From positions 4,241,001 through 4,305,000 of the forward strand of contig NZ_AP025637.1 of NCBI RefSeq assembly GCF_022846615.1: 64,000 nucleotides of DNA, read 5' to 3'. Under the pieces are notes generated by a model, which was not told the origin of the DNA, made no database searches, and saw nothing but the letters and a program-made list of their open reading frames with translations. A program made the translations under genes and the position numbers. This document shows, in pieces, positions 29,415 to 49,279 of the stretch; positions within the stretch are counted from its first letter, which is position 1, and each line of letters begins with the position of its first letter. Origin of the DNA: Roseomonas fluvialis (GTDB lineage: Bacteria > Pseudomonadota > Alphaproteobacteria > Acetobacterales > Acetobacteraceae).

Positions 29415-29731
29415 GCGTCGATCACTTCGCCGGAGGCCTTCGCCACCCGGACCTTCTTGCCGTCTTCCAGCGTCTTGAAGCCCACGCGGGTCGGCTTGCC
29501 CGACTTCGGGTCGAGCAGCGCCAAGTTGGAGAGGTCGATCGACGCCTCCTTCTCGACGATGCCACCCGGCCGGCCCATGCCCTGCGGCTTCTGATGATGC
29601 TTCGCCAGGTTCACGCCCTGCACGAAGGCGCGGCCCTCGGTCGGGTTCACCCGGATCACCTCACCCTGGCGACCCTTGTCCTTGCCCGTCAGGACCTGGA
29701 CGCGATCGCCCTTGCGGATCTTCGCAGCCAT
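29411..29731 (-). CDS. rplX: 50S ribosomal protein L24
   Basis: L24 (106 residues), an assembly initiator with a KOW motif ([20 protein letters not shown]). [17 protein letters not shown] follows. The ATG at 29731 overlaps the rplN stop by one base. The longer in-frame ORF upstream is a shadow of rplN and rpsQ. Confidence 0.96.
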   Translation of the reverse strand: MAAKIRKGDRVQVLTGKDKGRQGEVIRVNPTEGRAFVQGVNLAKHHQKPQGMGRPGGIVEKEASIDLSNLALLDPKSGKPTRVGFKTLEDGKKVRVAKASGEVIDA

Positions 29732-30099
29732 CACAGCACCTCCGGCGCGAGGGAGATGATCTTCATGAACTTCTTGGCGCGCAGCTCGCGGACCACCGGC
29801 CCGAAGATGCGGGTGCCGATGGGTTCGTTCTGCTTGTTGATCAGCACGGCCGCGTTGCGGTCGAAGCGGATCACCGTGCCGTCCTGCCGGCGCACCGGGA
29901 AGGCCGTGCGCACGATCACCGCGCGCTCGACCGTGCCCTTCTTCACCTTGCCGCGCGGAATCGCTTCCTTGACGGAGACGACGATGATGTCGCCCACGCC
30001 CGCGGTCTTGCGCTTCGAGCCACCGAGCACCTTGATGCACTGCACGCGGCGCGCACCGGAATTGTCGGCGACCTCGAGGTTGGATTCGACCTGGATCAC
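29731..30099 (-). CDS. rplN: 50S ribosomal protein L14
   Basis: L14 (122 residues), at the subunit interface. [20 protein letters not shown] and [20 protein letters not shown] identify it. The start codon is GTG at 30099, three bases after the rpsQ stop. Confidence 0.97.
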   Translation of the reverse strand: MIQVESNLEVADNSGARRVQCIKVLGGSKRKTAGVGDIIVVSVKEAIPRGKVKKGTVERAVIVRTAFPVRRQDGTVIRFDRNAAVLINKQNEPIGTRIFGPVVRELRAKKFMKIISLAPEVL

Positions 30100-30102
30100 G
30101 GC

Positions 30103-30381
30103 TTACGCCTCCGCGGTCGCGAGGAAGGCCGGGCGATCGACCGAGGCGCCGTTGCGCTCGATCACGACCCAGGACTTCGACTTGCTGATCGGGCGGCATT
30201 CCTCGATCTGCACCACGTCGCCTTCCTTGCACAGGTTGGCATCGTCATGCGCAGCGTACTTCTTCGAGCGCCGGATGAACTTCTTGTAGAGCGGATGCAT
30301 CACGCGACGCTCGACCAGGACCGTGATGGTCTTGTCCGTCTTGTCGCTGGTGACCCGCCCGGTGAGGACGCGCTTCGGCAT
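30103..30381 (-). CDS. rpsQ: 30S ribosomal protein S17
   Basis: S17 (92 residues), a primary 16S rRNA binder. [20 protein letters not shown] and [20 protein letters not shown] are typical of the family. It lies 16 bases after rpmC. Confidence 0.97.
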   Translation of the reverse strand: MPKRVLTGRVTSDKTDKTITVLVERRVMHPLYKKFIRRSKKYAAHDDANLCKEGDVVQIEECRPISKSKSWVVIERNGASVDRPAFLATAEA

Positions 30382-30397
30382 GGCCGTCGGTCTCCTC

Positions 30398-30613
30398 TCA
30401 GGCTGCGGTTGCGGCGGCGCGGCTGCGCTCGCCGATGATGGTCTTCACCCGCGCGATGTCGCGGCGGACCTGCTTGATGCGCGAAAGCGCCTCGAGCTGG
30501 CCGGTCGCTCGCTGGAAGCGCAGGTTGAACTGCTCCTTGCGCAGGTCGAGCAGCATGGCGTTGAGCTCGTCCGCGGACTTCGCGCGGATGTCGCCGATCT
30601 TGGTCGCTGCCAT
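30398..30613 (-). CDS. rpmC: 50S ribosomal protein L29
   Basis: L29 (71 residues), at the exit tunnel, where SRP and trigger factor dock. [20 protein letters not shown] and [13 protein letters not shown] are diagnostic. The ATG at 30613 begins one base after the rplP stop. Confidence 0.96.
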   Translation of the reverse strand: MAATKIGDIRAKSADELNAMLLDLRKEQFNLRFQRATGQLEALSRIKQVRRDIARVKTIIGERSRAAATAA

Positions 30614-30614
30614 C

Positions 30615-31034
30615 TCAGGCCTCCGCACCCAGGCGGGTGACGAACTTGGTCTTGATCGGCAGCTTCGCCGCACCGAGCGACAGCGCTTCGCGCGCAGTGT
30701 CGGCAGGCACGCCGTCGATCTCGAACATGACGCGGCCCGGCTTCACGCGGCACACCCAGTATTCGGGCGCGCCCTTGCCGGACCCCATGCGGACTTCCGC
30801 CGGCTTGGTGGAGACCGGCACATCCGGGAAGATGCGGATCCACACGCGGCCCTGGCGCTTCATCGCGCGGGTGATGGCGCGACGGGCGGCCTCGATCTGG
30901 CGCGCGGTGACGCGCTCCGGTTCGAGGGCCTTCAGGCCAAAGCCACCGAAGGACAGCGTGAAGCCGCCCTTCGCCAGGCCATGGATGCGGCCCTTGTGGG
31001 CCTTTCGGAACTTGGTGCGCTTAGGCTGCAGCAT
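30615..31034 (-). CDS. rplP: 50S ribosomal protein L16
   Basis: L16 (139 residues), near the peptidyl transferase centre. [19 protein letters not shown] and [20 protein letters not shown] identify it. It lies 12 bases after rpsC. Confidence 0.97.
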   Translation of the reverse strand: MLQPKRTKFRKAHKGRIHGLAKGGFTLSFGGFGLKALEPERVTARQIEAARRAITRAMKRQGRVWIRIFPDVPVSTKPAEVRMGSGKGAPEYWVCRVKPGRVMFEIDGVPADTAREALSLGAAKLPIKTKFVTRLGAEA

Positions 31035-31046
31035 GATCCATCACTC

Positions 31047-31724
31047 TCAGCGCTGAGGCGCCTGTTCCGCGGCGCGCTTGTCCTGCGCCATCGGATCGTG
31101 CCCCATGATCTCGCCCTTGAAGATCCACACCTTCACACCGCAGGTGCCATAGGTGGTCTTCGCGGTCGCCACGCCGTAGTCGATATCGGCGCGCAGCGTA
31201 TGCAGGGGCACGCGGCCCTCGCGATACCATTCCATGCGCGCGATCTCGGCCCCGCCCAGGCGACCAGAGCAGTTGATGCGAATGCCGCCGGCGCCCAGGC
31301 GCATGGCGGACTGCACCGCGCGCTTCATCGCACGGCGGAAGGCCACGCGACGCTCCAGCTGCTGGGCGATGTTCTCGGCCACCAGCGTCGCGTCGATCTC
31401 GGGCTTGCGGATCTCGACGATGTTCAGCGCGACTTCCGCGCCGGCCATCTTCATGAGGTCCTTGCGCAGCACCTCGATGTCCGCGCCCTTCTTGCCGATG
31501 ACAACGCCAGGCCGCGCGGCATGGATGGTCACGCGCGGCTTCTTGGCCGGACGCTCGATCACCACGCGCGACACGCCCGCACCCTTGAGGCGCTTGATCA
31601 GCGTCTCGCGCAGCTTGAAGTCCTCGTGAAGGAGCTTCGCGTAGTCGTCGCCGGCGTACCAGCGGCTGTCCCAGGTGCGGTTGATGCCCAGGCGCAGCCC
31701 GATCGGATTGACTTTATGGCCCAT
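31047..31724 (-). CDS. rpsC: 30S ribosomal protein S3
   Basis: S3 (225 residues), part of the mRNA entry channel and helicase. [20 protein letters not shown], the KH-domain part [20 protein letters not shown] and the C-terminal [20 protein letters not shown] are diagnostic. It starts one base after rplV. Confidence 0.97.
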   Translation of the reverse strand: MGHKVNPIGLRLGINRTWDSRWYAGDDYAKLLHEDFKLRETLIKRLKGAGVSRVVIERPAKKPRVTIHAARPGVVIGKKGADIEVLRKDLMKMAGAEVALNIVEIRKPEIDATLVAENIAQQLERRVAFRRAMKRAVQSAMRLGAGGIRINCSGRLGGAEIARMEWYREGRVPLHTLRADIDYGVATAKTTYGTCGVKVWIFKGEIMGHDPMAQDKRAAEQAPQR

Positions 31725-31725
31725 C

Positions 31726-32127
31726 TTACGCGGCCTCCTGCTCGGCCTGAGCGGCCAGCTGCTGTTCCGCCACCACGATCTTGAGGTGGCTGAACCACTT
31801 CTCGATGGTGGACGCGCGGCCGCGGCCGCGCGCGTGGAAGCGCTTCATCACCATCGCGCGGCCCACCTCGGCCTTCGCGACGACCAGGCGGTCGACATCG
31901 AGGCTGTGGTTGTTCTCGGCGTTGGCGATCGCGGATTCCAGCGTCTTCTTCACCGTCACCGCGATGCGGCGCTTGGAGAAGGTCAGCTGCGCGACCGCGT
32001 CCTGCGCCTTCTTGCCGCGGATCAGGCCGGCAACCAGGTTCAGCTTGCGAGGCGAGACGCGGATGTTCCACGTCACGGCCTGCGCCTCGGTCTCCGCGAG
32101 CGTGCGGGCGTGCTTCGGCTTGCTCAT
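31726..32127 (-). CDS. rplV: 50S ribosomal protein L22
   Basis: L22 (133 residues), whose hairpin lines the exit tunnel. [20 protein letters not shown] and [20 protein letters not shown] identify it. The ATG at 32127 lies one base after the rpsS stop; the upstream extension of the frame is a shadow. Confidence 0.97.
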   Translation of the reverse strand: MSKPKHARTLAETEAQAVTWNIRVSPRKLNLVAGLIRGKKAQDAVAQLTFSKRRIAVTVKKTLESAIANAENNHSLDVDRLVVAKAEVGRAMVMKRFHARGRGRASTIEKWFSHLKIVVAEQQLAAQAEQEAA

Positions 32128-32128
32128 G

Positions 32129-32407
32129 TCAGCCCCGCTTCGCCTTCTTGTCGGCCGCATGGCCGGTGAAGGTACGCGTCGGCGAGAATTCGCCGAACTT
32201 GTGGCCCACCATGTTCTCGGTCACCTGCACCGGCAGGAACTTCTTGCCGTTGTAGACACCGAAGGTGAGGCCGACGAACTGCGGCAGGATCGTGCTCCGG
32301 CGCGACCAGATCTTGATGATCTCGTTGCGCGTGGACGCACGGGCGGCCTCCGCCTTGTTGAGCAGGTAGCCGTCGACGAACGGCCCCTTCCAGACGCTGC
32401 GCGACAT
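32129..32407 (-). CDS. rpsS: 30S ribosomal protein S19
   Basis: S19 (92 residues), which forms a head complex with S13. [18 protein letters not shown] and [20 protein letters not shown] are diagnostic. The ATG at 32407 is 5 bases after the rplB stop. Confidence 0.97.
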   Translation of the reverse strand: MSRSVWKGPFVDGYLLNKAEAARASTRNEIIKIWSRRSTILPQFVGLTFGVYNGKKFLPVQVTENMVGHKFGEFSPTRTFTGHAADKKAKRG

Positions 32408-32412
32408 CGCGA

Positions 32413-33249
32413 TCAGCCCTTCGTCGCGTTGCGGCGGCGGACAATCTGCCCGTCGGTCCGCTTGTTGTTGCGGGTCTTCGCACCCTTCGTGGGCTTGCCC
32501 CACGGGGTGACCGGATGCCGGCCACCCGAGGTACGGCCTTCACCACCGCCATGCGGGTGGTCAACCGGGTTCATCACCACGCCGCGGTTGTGCGGCATGC
32601 GGCCCAGCCAGCGAGAGCGCCCGGCCTTGCCGAGCTGCTGGTTGGAGTTGTCGGGGTTCGAGACAGCGCCGATCGAGGCCATGCACTCGGACCGGATCAC
32701 GCGCAGTTCGCCCGACTGCAGCTTCACCTGCGCATAGCCCTGGTCCTTGCCGACCAGCTGCGCAAACGTGCCCGCCGAGCGCGCGAGCTTGCCACCCGCA
32801 CCGGGCTTCAGCTCGATGTTGTGGATGATGGTGCCGACCGGAATGGCCGCCATCGGCATCGCGTTGCCCGGCTTGATGTCGGCCTTCTCGGCCGAGATCA
32901 CAGTGTCGCCCACCTTCAGGCGCTGCGGCGCGATGATGTAGGCGAGCTCGTTGTCCTGGTACTTCAGCAGGGCGATAAACGCGGTGCGGTTCGGGTCGTA
33001 TTCGAGCCGCTCGACGATCGCAGGCACGCCGAACTTGGCGCGGCGCTTGAAGTCCACCAGGCGATAGGCGCGCTTGTGTCCGCCGCCACGGAAACGGACG
33101 GTGATGCGGCCATGCTGGTTACGCCCGCCGGTGGAGTGCTTCCCCTCCGTCAGACCCTTGACCGGCGCGCCCTTCCAGAGCTCGGACCGATCGATGAGGA
33201 TCGTGCCGCGCAGCGAGGGCGTGACGGGATTGAAATTCTTGAGCGCCAT
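32413..33249 (-). CDS. rplB: 50S ribosomal protein L2
   Basis: L2 (278 residues), required for subunit association and peptidyl transfer. [37 protein letters not shown] and [20 protein letters not shown] are diagnostic; the last contains the conserved His. It lies three bases after rplW. Confidence 0.98.
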   Translation of the reverse strand: MALKNFNPVTPSLRGTILIDRSELWKGAPVKGLTEGKHSTGGRNQHGRITVRFRGGGHKRAYRLVDFKRRAKFGVPAIVERLEYDPNRTAFIALLKYQDNELAYIIAPQRLKVGDTVISAEKADIKPGNAMPMAAIPVGTIIHNIELKPGAGGKLARSAGTFAQLVGKDQGYAQVKLQSGELRVIRSECMASIGAVSNPDNSNQQLGKAGRSRWLGRMPHNRGVVMNPVDHPHGGGEGRTSGGRHPVTPWGKPTKGAKTRNNKRTDGQIVRRRNATKG

Positions 33250-33252
33250 GAC

Positions 33253-33582
33253 TTACGCGAGCCCCGTCGTCAGGTCGATGCTCTGGCCCTCGGCCAGGCG
33301 CACCATCGCCTTCTTCCAGTCGGAGCGCTGGCCCGGACGGTTCCGGAAGCGCTTCGCCTTGCCCTTCACCACCAGCGTGTTCACGCCGAGGACCTTCACG
33401 CCGAACAGACCTTCCACCGCCGCCTTGATCTGCGGCTTGGTGGCGTCCGGGGCGACCTTGAAGGTCACCTGGCCGCGCTCGCTCAGCAGCGTCGCCTTCT
33501 CCGTCACCAGCGGCGACAGGATGGCCTGGTACATGCGCTCGCGGCTGATCACCGGGCGCTTCGCCTTCGGGGCGTCGCTCAT
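33253..33582 (-). CDS. rplW: 50S ribosomal protein L23
   Basis: L23 (109 residues), the docking site for trigger factor and SRP at the tunnel exit. [20 protein letters not shown] and [20 protein letters not shown] are typical. The ATG at 33582 overlaps the rplD stop by 4 bases. Confidence 0.96.
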   Translation of the reverse strand: MSDAPKAKRPVISRERMYQAILSPLVTEKATLLSERGQVTFKVAPDATKPQIKAAVEGLFGVKVLGVNTLVVKGKAKRFRNRPGQRSDWKKAMVRLAEGQSIDLTTGLA

Positions 33583-34199
33583 GCCAGCCGCTCCTTCAGC
33601 GCTTCCACGCCGGCGCGCGTCACCGCGAGCACGTCGTGCTTCAGGATGTCGTACACATTGGCGCCGACCGTCGGCAGCACCTGCACCTTCGGCAGGTTGC
33701 GGATCACGCGGGCGAAATTGTCGTCCGCCGCGGCGTCCACCACCAGCGCGCTGGTCCACCCCAGGGCCTTCAGCTGCTTCGCCACCGCGCCGGTCTTGGC
33801 ATCGGCGGGCAGCGCGGCGCTCTCGAGCACCACGAGCTTGCCCTCGGCCGCCTTTTGGCTGAGCGCCGAGATCAGACCCAGGCGACGCACCTTCTTGTTG
33901 AGGCTGTAGCCGTGGTCACGCACCACCGGGCCATGCACCACGCCGCCCTTGCGGAACTGCGGGGAGCGCAGCGAGCCCTGGCGCGCATTGCCGGTGCCCT
34001 TCTGCCGATACGGCTTCTTGGTCGTGCCGGAGACCTCGCCCATGCCCTTGGCCTTGTGCGTGCCGGCGCGGCGCTTGGCCAGCTGCCAGTGCACGACGCG
34101 CGCCATGATGTCGGCGCGCGGCGCGGCGCCGAACACTTCATCCGGCAGGTCGATCTCGCCGGCGGCGGCGTTGTCGAGGGAAATGACAGGAAGCTTCAT
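33579..34199 (-). CDS. rplD: 50S ribosomal protein L4
   Basis: L4 (206 residues), an early-assembly protein and, in E. coli, the regulator of the S10 operon. [20 protein letters not shown] and [19 protein letters not shown] are diagnostic. I choose the ATG at 34199 ([10 protein letters not shown]) because GAGGGAC lies at good distance; the ATG two codons earlier at 34205 is too close to it. Confidence 0.96.
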   Translation of the reverse strand: MKLPVISLDNAAAGEIDLPDEVFGAAPRADIMARVVHWQLAKRRAGTHKAKGMGEVSGTTKKPYRQKGTGNARQGSLRSPQFRKGGVVHGPVVRDHGYSLNKKVRRLGLISALSQKAAEGKLVVLESAALPADAKTGAVAKQLKALGWTSALVVDAAADDNFARVIRNLPKVQVLPTVGANVYDILKHDVLAVTRAGVEALKERLA

Positions 34200-34210
34200 G
34201 ACCATGTCCC

Positions 34211-34897
34211 TCAGGCAGCGGCCGTCGGGAAGGGCGCATCGCCATGTCGCGCACGCTTCTCGGCGTCGCGGATCATGACGTAGCCGCCCTTCGAACCGGG
34301 CACCGCGCCCTTGATCAGCAGCAGCCCCTTCTCCGCATCGACCAGCGCGACCTCCAGGTTCTGGGTGGTCACGCGTTCGGTGCCGAGATGGCCGGCCATC
34401 TTCTTGTTCTTGAAGGTCTTACCCGGGTCCTGGCGGTTGCCGGTCGAACCATGCGAACGGTGGCTGACCGAAACGCCGTGCGACGCCTCGAGACCCGCGA
34501 AGTTCCAGCGCTTCATCGCACCGGCGAAGCCCTTGCCGACCGTCACACCCGTGACGTCGACCTTCTGGCCCTTCACGAAATGCGCGGGGCTAAGCACCGT
34601 GCCGGGTTCGATCACCGCATCGGAGCCGACGCGGAATTCGACGACCTTCTGCGGCGCCTCGACACCGGCCTTCGCGAAATGGCCCTTGTTCGCCTTGGAG
34701 ACGTTCTTGGGCTTCGCCACGCCGATGCCGAGCTGGACGGCTTCGTAGCCATCCTTCTCCGCGGTGCGGGTCGCGATCACGCGGACCTGGTCCACGTGCA
34801 GCAGAGTCACGGGAACGGTCGAACCGTCCTCGTTGAACAGCCGGGACATGCCCAGCTTTTTCGCGATCAGGCCGGTACGGCCCTTCTTCGCGGCCAT
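34211..34897 (-). CDS. rplC: 50S ribosomal protein L3
   Basis: L3 (228 residues), an early-assembly protein near the peptidyl transferase centre. [37 protein letters not shown] and [20 protein letters not shown] are diagnostic; the last contains the Gln that PrmB methylates in other bacteria. It lies 20 bases after rpsJ. Confidence 0.98.
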   Translation of the reverse strand: MAAKKGRTGLIAKKLGMSRLFNEDGSTVPVTLLHVDQVRVIATRTAEKDGYEAVQLGIGVAKPKNVSKANKGHFAKAGVEAPQKVVEFRVGSDAVIEPGTVLSPAHFVKGQKVDVTGVTVGKGFAGAMKRWNFAGLEASHGVSVSHRSHGSTGNRQDPGKTFKNKKMAGHLGTERVTTQNLEVALVDAEKGLLLIKGAVPGSKGGYVMIRDAEKRARHGDAPFPTAAA

Positions 34898-34917
34898 GGC
34901 TCTATTTCCCTCTGGCC

Positions 34918-35226
<309 letters not shown>

Positions 35227-35235
35227 GGTGTGGGA

Positions 35236-36439
<1,204 letters not shown>

Positions 36440-36466
36440 GTCCGTGATTCCCGATCGGGTTCGAAT

Positions 36467-36943
36467 TTACCAGCGGTAGTGGCTGAAGGCCTTGTTGGCC
36501 TCTGCCATCCGGTGCGTGTCTTCGCGCTTCTTGACGGCCGAGCCGCGGTTGTTCGCCGCGTCCATCAGCTCGCCCGAAAGGCGTTCTTCCATCGTGTGCT
36601 CGCCGCGCTTGCGCGCCGATTCGATGAGCCAGCGGATCGCCAGCGCCTGGCGGCGCTCCGGGCGAACTTCCACCGGCACCTGGTAGGTGGCGCCGCCGAC
36701 GCGGCGCGAACGCACCTCGACGGCGGGCTTCACATTGTCCATCGCCTCGTGGAACAGGCGCAGCGGGTCGCCGTTCGGGCCGGAGCGCTTCTTCAGCGTG
36801 TCCATCGCGGCATAGACGATATGCTCGGCGGTCGACTTCTTGCCGTCGTACATGAGCACGTTCATGAAACGGCTAAGCACGATATCGCCGAACTTCGGAT
36901 CCGGCAGGACTTCGCGCTTTTCTGCGCGGTGACGACGCGACAT
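36467..36943 (-). CDS. rpsG: 30S ribosomal protein S7
   Basis: S7 (158 residues), the head assembly initiator and E-site protein. [20 protein letters not shown] and [20 protein letters not shown] are diagnostic. It starts 11 bases after rpsL. The gene that follows is tuf rather than fusA. Confidence 0.97.
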   Translation of the reverse strand: MSRRHRAEKREVLPDPKFGDIVLSRFMNVLMYDGKKSTAEHIVYAAMDTLKKRSGPNGDPLRLFHEAMDNVKPAVEVRSRRVGGATYQVPVEVRPERRQALAIRWLIESARKRGEHTMEERLSGELMDAANNRGSAVKKREDTHRMAEANKAFSHYRW

Positions 36944-36954
36944 CTCTCAGCCCC

Positions 36955-37326
36955 TCACTTCGGCCGCTTGGCGCCGTAGAGCGAGCGCCGCTTGCGCCGC
37001 TTCGGCAGGCCCTGCGTATCCAGCACGCCACGCAGGATGTGGTAGCGCACGCCCGGCAAGTCCTTCACGCGGCCGCCACGGATCAGGACCACCGAGTGTT
37101 CCTGCAGGTTGTGGCCTTCGCCCGGGATGTAGCTCACGACTTCGAAGCCGTTGGTGAGACGCACCTTGGCGACCTTGCGAAGCGCCGAGTTCGGCTTCTT
37201 CGGCGTGGTCGTGTAGACGCGCGTGCAGACACCGCGCTTCTGGGGGCTGCCCTTCAGCGCCGGAACCTTGTTCCGGGTCGGCTTCGTCTCACGCCCCTTG
37301 GCGATGAGCTGGTTGATCGTCGGCAT
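36955..37326 (-). CDS. rpsL: 30S ribosomal protein S12
   Basis: S12 (123 residues), a decoding-centre protein. [13 protein letters not shown] and [20 protein letters not shown] are diagnostic. The lysines affected in streptomycin-resistant mutants (in [10 protein letters not shown] and [11 protein letters not shown]) are wild type. The ATG at 37326 is the family start. A good promoter lies about 190 bases upstream. Confidence 0.97.
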   Translation of the reverse strand: MPTINQLIAKGRETKPTRNKVPALKGSPQKRGVCTRVYTTTPKKPNSALRKVAKVRLTNGFEVVSYIPGEGHNLQEHSVVLIRGGRVKDLPGVRYHILRGVLDTQGLPKRRKRRSLYGAKRPK

Positions 37327-37517
37327 GACGCCCCTTCGTGACCTTCGTGTCCGCACACGGCGCCGAAAGCAGCATTGCCGGGCATGCGCGCGAACGCGCC
37401 ACCCGGGGTGTGCCTTCCGCGGCCGGCCTCAGCCCCGAAGGGGGCGGCGCCGGCTGCGCAGCGTTGTGGACCAAAACCTGACAGGGCGCCGTCGCCGGTG
37501 CCCTGCCGAGGGGGCGC

Positions 37518-37546
37518 TATCTACGCGTGGGTCCGGGGTGAGTCAA
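37518..37546 (-). promoter_or_regulatory. Predicted promoter of the rpsL (str-S10-spc) operon
   Basis: On the minus strand TTGACT (37541-37546) and TAGATA (37518-37523) have a 17-base spacer. A start near 37511 gives a leader of about 185 nt before rpsL. The leader contains a C-rich/G-rich hairpin closed by a TTC-containing loop (37430-37443). The same -35 and a near-identical -10 occur before rpsM. Confidence 0.7.
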
Positions 37547-37588
37547 GCGCATCAATGCCCGATTCACGCGCGCTGCGATGCAACAGCG

Positions 37589-37891
37589 TCATGGCCGACA
37601 GATGAAGGGCAGGAAGGTGCCCGACATGCCGGCGTTCAGCGCCAGCAGCGTCATGGTGTCGGCCATCGCGATCTCGGCCGGGCTGCGTGGGCAAGCGGCG
37701 CGATCGCGGCAGCCGGAGGCTATGAAGGCGGCATGCGCCGCGAGAAAGGCCGGGGACATCCCCTCGGTACCCAGGCGCTGCGTGGCGGCGCTCCAGGCCT
37801 GCGTGTAGCGGCGGCATTTCTCGGCCGGCCAGTCCTGCGCCGCGGCGCCGGTCGCGAAGACAAGCCCGGCCAACACCGGCATGCAGGCCAT
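37589..37891 (-). CDS. Small secreted protein between rpoC and rpsL
   Basis: A 100-residue product with a signal-peptide-like N-terminus (MACMPVLAGLVFATGAAA, then QDWPAEKC). The mature part is helical and has three Cys residues (EKCRRYTQAW, ASGCRDRAAC) plus one near the C-terminal end (FLPFICRP). I do not recognise the family. It lies 65 bases after rpoC on the same strand and 40 bases upstream of the rpsL promoter, so it may be read through from rpoC. Coding status is likely, because the signal peptide and Cys pattern are coherent. Confidence 0.55.
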   Translation of the reverse strand: MACMPVLAGLVFATGAAAQDWPAEKCRRYTQAWSAATQRLGTEGMSPAFLAAHAAFIASGCRDRAACPRSPAEIAMADTMTLLALNAGMSGTFLPFICRP

Positions 37892-37956
37892 CAAGCGGAA
37901 AAGGGCCGGCACCCTTGCGGATGCCGGCCCCCCGAGTCTGATGCCGCGCGCCGTGG

Positions 37957-42129
<4,173 letters not shown>

Positions 42130-42211
42130 GCGGTCCTCGTGGATGAGGCCGCCGCCGTGGACGACCCACGGCGGCTGAGCGTTTCGAAAGGGTGCGGGGA
42201 ACGCCGACGCA

Positions 42212-46399
<4,188 letters not shown>

Positions 46400-46580
46400 G
46401 CCTGCTCTGCTTCCCTTCTTGCCCGGCCCATACGCCCCAGCCGGCGGGGTCGTTTCGCGCTGCCCTGACTGGACAACGCAGGATGGGGCGGCGCGGCCGG
46501 ACCCTTCCGGCAGCACCACCCGCACCCTCTCGTTCCTGTCCCCAGCCCCGCCCGTTGCCGGGTGGCGCCGGGGGTCGAAA

Positions 46581-46958
<378 letters not shown>

Positions 46959-47045
46959 GTGTGAATGCTCCTCGATCTAATGGCTTGACATCGGTTGTGC
47001 AACTCCCCCGTGCCGGAATGGCTGGGGGAGCGGTTCCTTCGGCCC

Positions 47046-47570
47046 TCAGGCCGCCTGGGCCTCGTCCTTCTTGGCGTATGCCGCCAGGACCCGCGCCACC
47101 TGCCCACCGGGGGCCTGGAGGATGCCCGCGATGCGCGTCGCCGGGGTCTGGATCAGACCCAGCAGCTGCGCCCGCAGCGTCTCCAGGGACGGCAGCTCGG
47201 CCAGAGCCTTGACGCCGGAGGCATCAAGCGTCTGGGTTCCGAGCGCGCCGCCCAGGACAACGAACTTGTCGTTCGTCTTGGCGAACTCGACCGCGGTCTT
47301 CGCCACCGCCACAGGATCCGTCGACCACGCGAGCGCGGTCGGACCCTTCAGCAGCGGCTTGACGCCGTCGAAACGGGTGCCTTCGAGGGCGAGGGTGGCC
47401 AGGCGGTTCTTCGCGACCTTGTACGTCGCACCCGCCGCGCGCATCCGGCGACGCAGTTCGCTCACATCCGCGACCGTCAGCCCCTTGTTCTGGGCCACGA
47501 GCACGAAGGAGGTCTCTGCGAAGACGGTCGCCAGCGAAGCGACGAACTCACGCTTCTCCGTACGGTCCAC
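47046..47570 (-). CDS. rplJ: 50S ribosomal protein L10
   Basis: L10 (174 residues), the stalk base that binds L7/L12 dimers. [20 protein letters not shown] and [18 protein letters not shown] are typical, and it ends with the helical tail that anchors L7/L12. I use the GTG at 47570 ([12 protein letters not shown]) as the family start; further upstream the frame is Pro/Arg-rich and unlike L10. A 328-base gap separates it from rplA. Confidence 0.95.
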   Translation of the reverse strand: MDRTEKREFVASLATVFAETSFVLVAQNKGLTVADVSELRRRMRAAGATYKVAKNRLATLALEGTRFDGVKPLLKGPTALAWSTDPVAVAKTAVEFAKTNDKFVVLGGALGTQTLDASGVKALAELPSLETLRAQLLGLIQTPATRIAGILQAPGGQVARVLAAYAKKDEAQAA

Positions 47571-47898
47571 TCCACGTCTCCGTCGGTGGCCGGGGCCTTG
47601 TGGAAGGGCTCCGGCCGGTTCACTCGGGGGCGGGGGGCACCTGCCCCACGCCCCGGTTCGCCTGTCAGGCCGGAACACCTCGTCAAGCCAGGCCGCGCCT
47701 GCGCGCGGACCGGTCGAAACTTCGGCACACCGTCTCTCCCCTGCGTGGCTTTCGCCGCATCAAGGCCCCGGGGGGCCACAGGAGGTCTCCGACAGGTTTC
47801 GGGCGGGGGCGAACCCCTGCCCTGCCCGCCCGGCCCCGAGGGACCAGGCGTATCTCGTCATGCCGCCGCGCCCCTGCGGGCGCCCGCGGCCTGGTTTG
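47571..47898 (-). promoter_or_regulatory. Gap and mRNA leader before rplJ
   Basis: A 328-base gene-free stretch. A 6-bp GC hairpin (47868-47883) lies close behind the rplA stop and could limit read-through. In other bacteria the L10-L7/L12 complex represses its own synthesis by binding the rplJ leader, and the length here suits this. I could not identify the binding fold or a convincing promoter by eye; a TTGACG at about 47680 lacks a good -10 box. Confidence 0.4.
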
Positions 47899-48600
47899 TC
47901 AGCCGCCGGCCGAGAGGCTGGCGACATCCACCTTCACGCCAGGCCCCATGGTCGAGGACACGGCCACCTTCTTCAGGTAGGTGCCCTTCGCCCCGGTCGG
48001 CTTGGCGCGCTGGATTGCGTCCACGAAGGCACGGGCATTGGCCAGCAGCTGGTCCTCGCCGAACGAGGCCTTGCCGATGCCGGCATGGACGATGCCCGCC
48101 TTCTCGGCGCGGAACTCGACCTGGCCGGCCTTGGCGGCGGTGACCGCGCCCTTCACGTCCATGGTGACGGTGCCGAGCTTCGGGTTCGGCATCAGGCCAC
48201 GCGGGCCGAGCACCTTACCCAGGCGGCCCACCAGGCCCATCATGTCAGGCGTGGCGATGCAGCGGTCGAATTCGATCTTGCCGTCCTGCACCAGGGCGGC
48301 GAGGTCGTCCGCGCCCACCACGTCGGCGCCGGCGGCCTTGGCTTCCTCGGCCTTCGCACCACGGGCGAACACGCCCACGCGCACGGTCTTGCCGGTGCCA
48401 TGCGGCAGGCCGACCACGCCGCGGACCATCTGGTCGGCATGGCGCGGGTCGATGCCGAGGTTCATCGAGATCTCGATCGTCTCGTCGAACTTCGCCTTCG
48501 CGTTGGTCTTGGCGATCTTCACCGCCTCCTCCAGCGCGACCGCCGTCTCGCGGTCAAAGCCGGCATAGACGGCCTTGAGGCGCTTTCCCTGCTTGGCCAT
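47899..48600 (-). CDS. rplA: 50S ribosomal protein L1
   Basis: L1 (233 residues), the mobile stalk at the E site and, in E. coli, repressor of the rplK-rplA m[37 protein letters not shown] and [16 protein letters not shown] are diagnostic. It starts 4 bases after rplK. Confidence 0.98.
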   Translation of the reverse strand: MAKQGKRLKAVYAGFDRETAVALEEAVKIAKTNAKAKFDETIEISMNLGIDPRHADQMVRGVVGLPHGTGKTVRVGVFARGAKAEEAKAAGADVVGADDLAALVQDGKIEFDRCIATPDMMGLVGRLGKVLGPRGLMPNPKLGTVTMDVKGAVTAAKAGQVEFRAEKAGIVHAGIGKASFGEDQLLANARAFVDAIQRAKPTGAKGTYLKKVAVSSTMGPGVKVDVASLSAGG

Positions 48601-48604
48601 CGGA

Positions 48605-49039
48605 TCAGCCCTCCACCACGGTGAGGCCCATGGAGCGCGCGGAGCCCGCGAGCATGCGCACGGCCGCGTCGACGTCATTCGCGTTCATGTGCTGCATCTT
48701 GGTCTTGGCGATCTCGGCCAGCTGCGACTTGGTCACGCGCCCGACCGGACCCGCCTTGCCCGGCGCGGTCGAGCCCTTGTCGAGCTTCGCGGCCTTGAGC
48801 AGGAAGTAAGTGTTCGGCGGCGTCTTGGTGATGAAGGAGAAGGTGCGGTCGGTATACGCGGTGATGACCACGGGCGTCGGCGTGCCCGGCTCCATCTGCT
48901 GCGTCGCCGCATTGAAGTCCTTCACGAACTGCATGATGTTCAGGCCGCGCTGACCGAGCGCGGGCCCCACCGGCGGGGAGGGATTGGCCTTCCCGGCCGG
49001 GATCTGCAGCTTGATGTAGCCTGCGATCTTCTTCGCCAC
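48605..49039 (-). CDS. rplK: 50S ribosomal protein L11
   Basis: L11 (144 residues), in the GTPase-associated centre and needed for the stringent response. [20 protein letters not shown] and [20 protein letters not shown] are diagnostic. The start codon is GTG at 49039. It heads the rplK-rplA pair behind a promoter and two leader hairpins. Confidence 0.97.
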   Translation of the reverse strand: MAKKIAGYIKLQIPAGKANPSPPVGPALGQRGLNIMQFVKDFNAATQQMEPGTPTPVVITAYTDRTFSFITKTPPNTYFLLKAAKLDKGSTAPGKAGPVGRVTKSQLAEIAKTKMQHMNANDVDAAVRMLAGSARSMGLTVVEG

Positions 49040-49081
49040 TGTGGCAGTCCTCTGTTGCTGTCAGAGGCCCGCGGTCCATGC

Positions 49082-49119
49082 GAATGCCCGAAGGCATTCT
49101 CCCGCGTTCCCTGGAACGC
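49082..49119 (-). promoter_or_regulatory. Two hairpins in the rplK leader
   Basis: On the minus strand a stem GCGTTC/GAACGC with a 4-base loop (49104-49119) is followed by a 7-bp stem GAATGCC/GGCATTC with a TTCG tetraloop (49082-49099). Both lie in the predicted leader, 43-80 bases before the rplK start. They have no T-run. A role in L1 autoregulation is possible because the E. coli L1 target lies in the same leader, but the fold has not been compared with it. Confidence 0.5.
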
Positions 49120-49162
49120 CGAAGACCGGGGCGAGAGACCCCGGTTGGTCGGCGAGGGCCGG

Positions 49163-49191
49163 CGTATAGGCGGCAGCGCGGCCCCTGTCCA
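49163..49191 (-). promoter_or_regulatory. Predicted promoter of rplK
   Basis: On the minus strand TGGACA (49186-49191) and TATACG (49163-49168) are 17 bases apart. A start near 49156 would give a leader of about 117 nt carrying the two hairpins. This promoter matters here because the nusG transcript, which normally runs into rplK, is cut off by three genes on the other strand. Confidence 0.65.
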
Positions 49192-49279
49192 GTGGCTGAA
49201 TCGCCCGCGCGGGTCAGCGCCCGCAGGCTAACCAATCGCCGCTTCGCTCCGTATATCCAGCACCGACTGGAGATTGCCC

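Noticed and set aside
47600..47700. Promoter for rplJ with TTGACG near 47680.
   Set aside because: The expected -10 position reads AGGCGA, too far from consensus.
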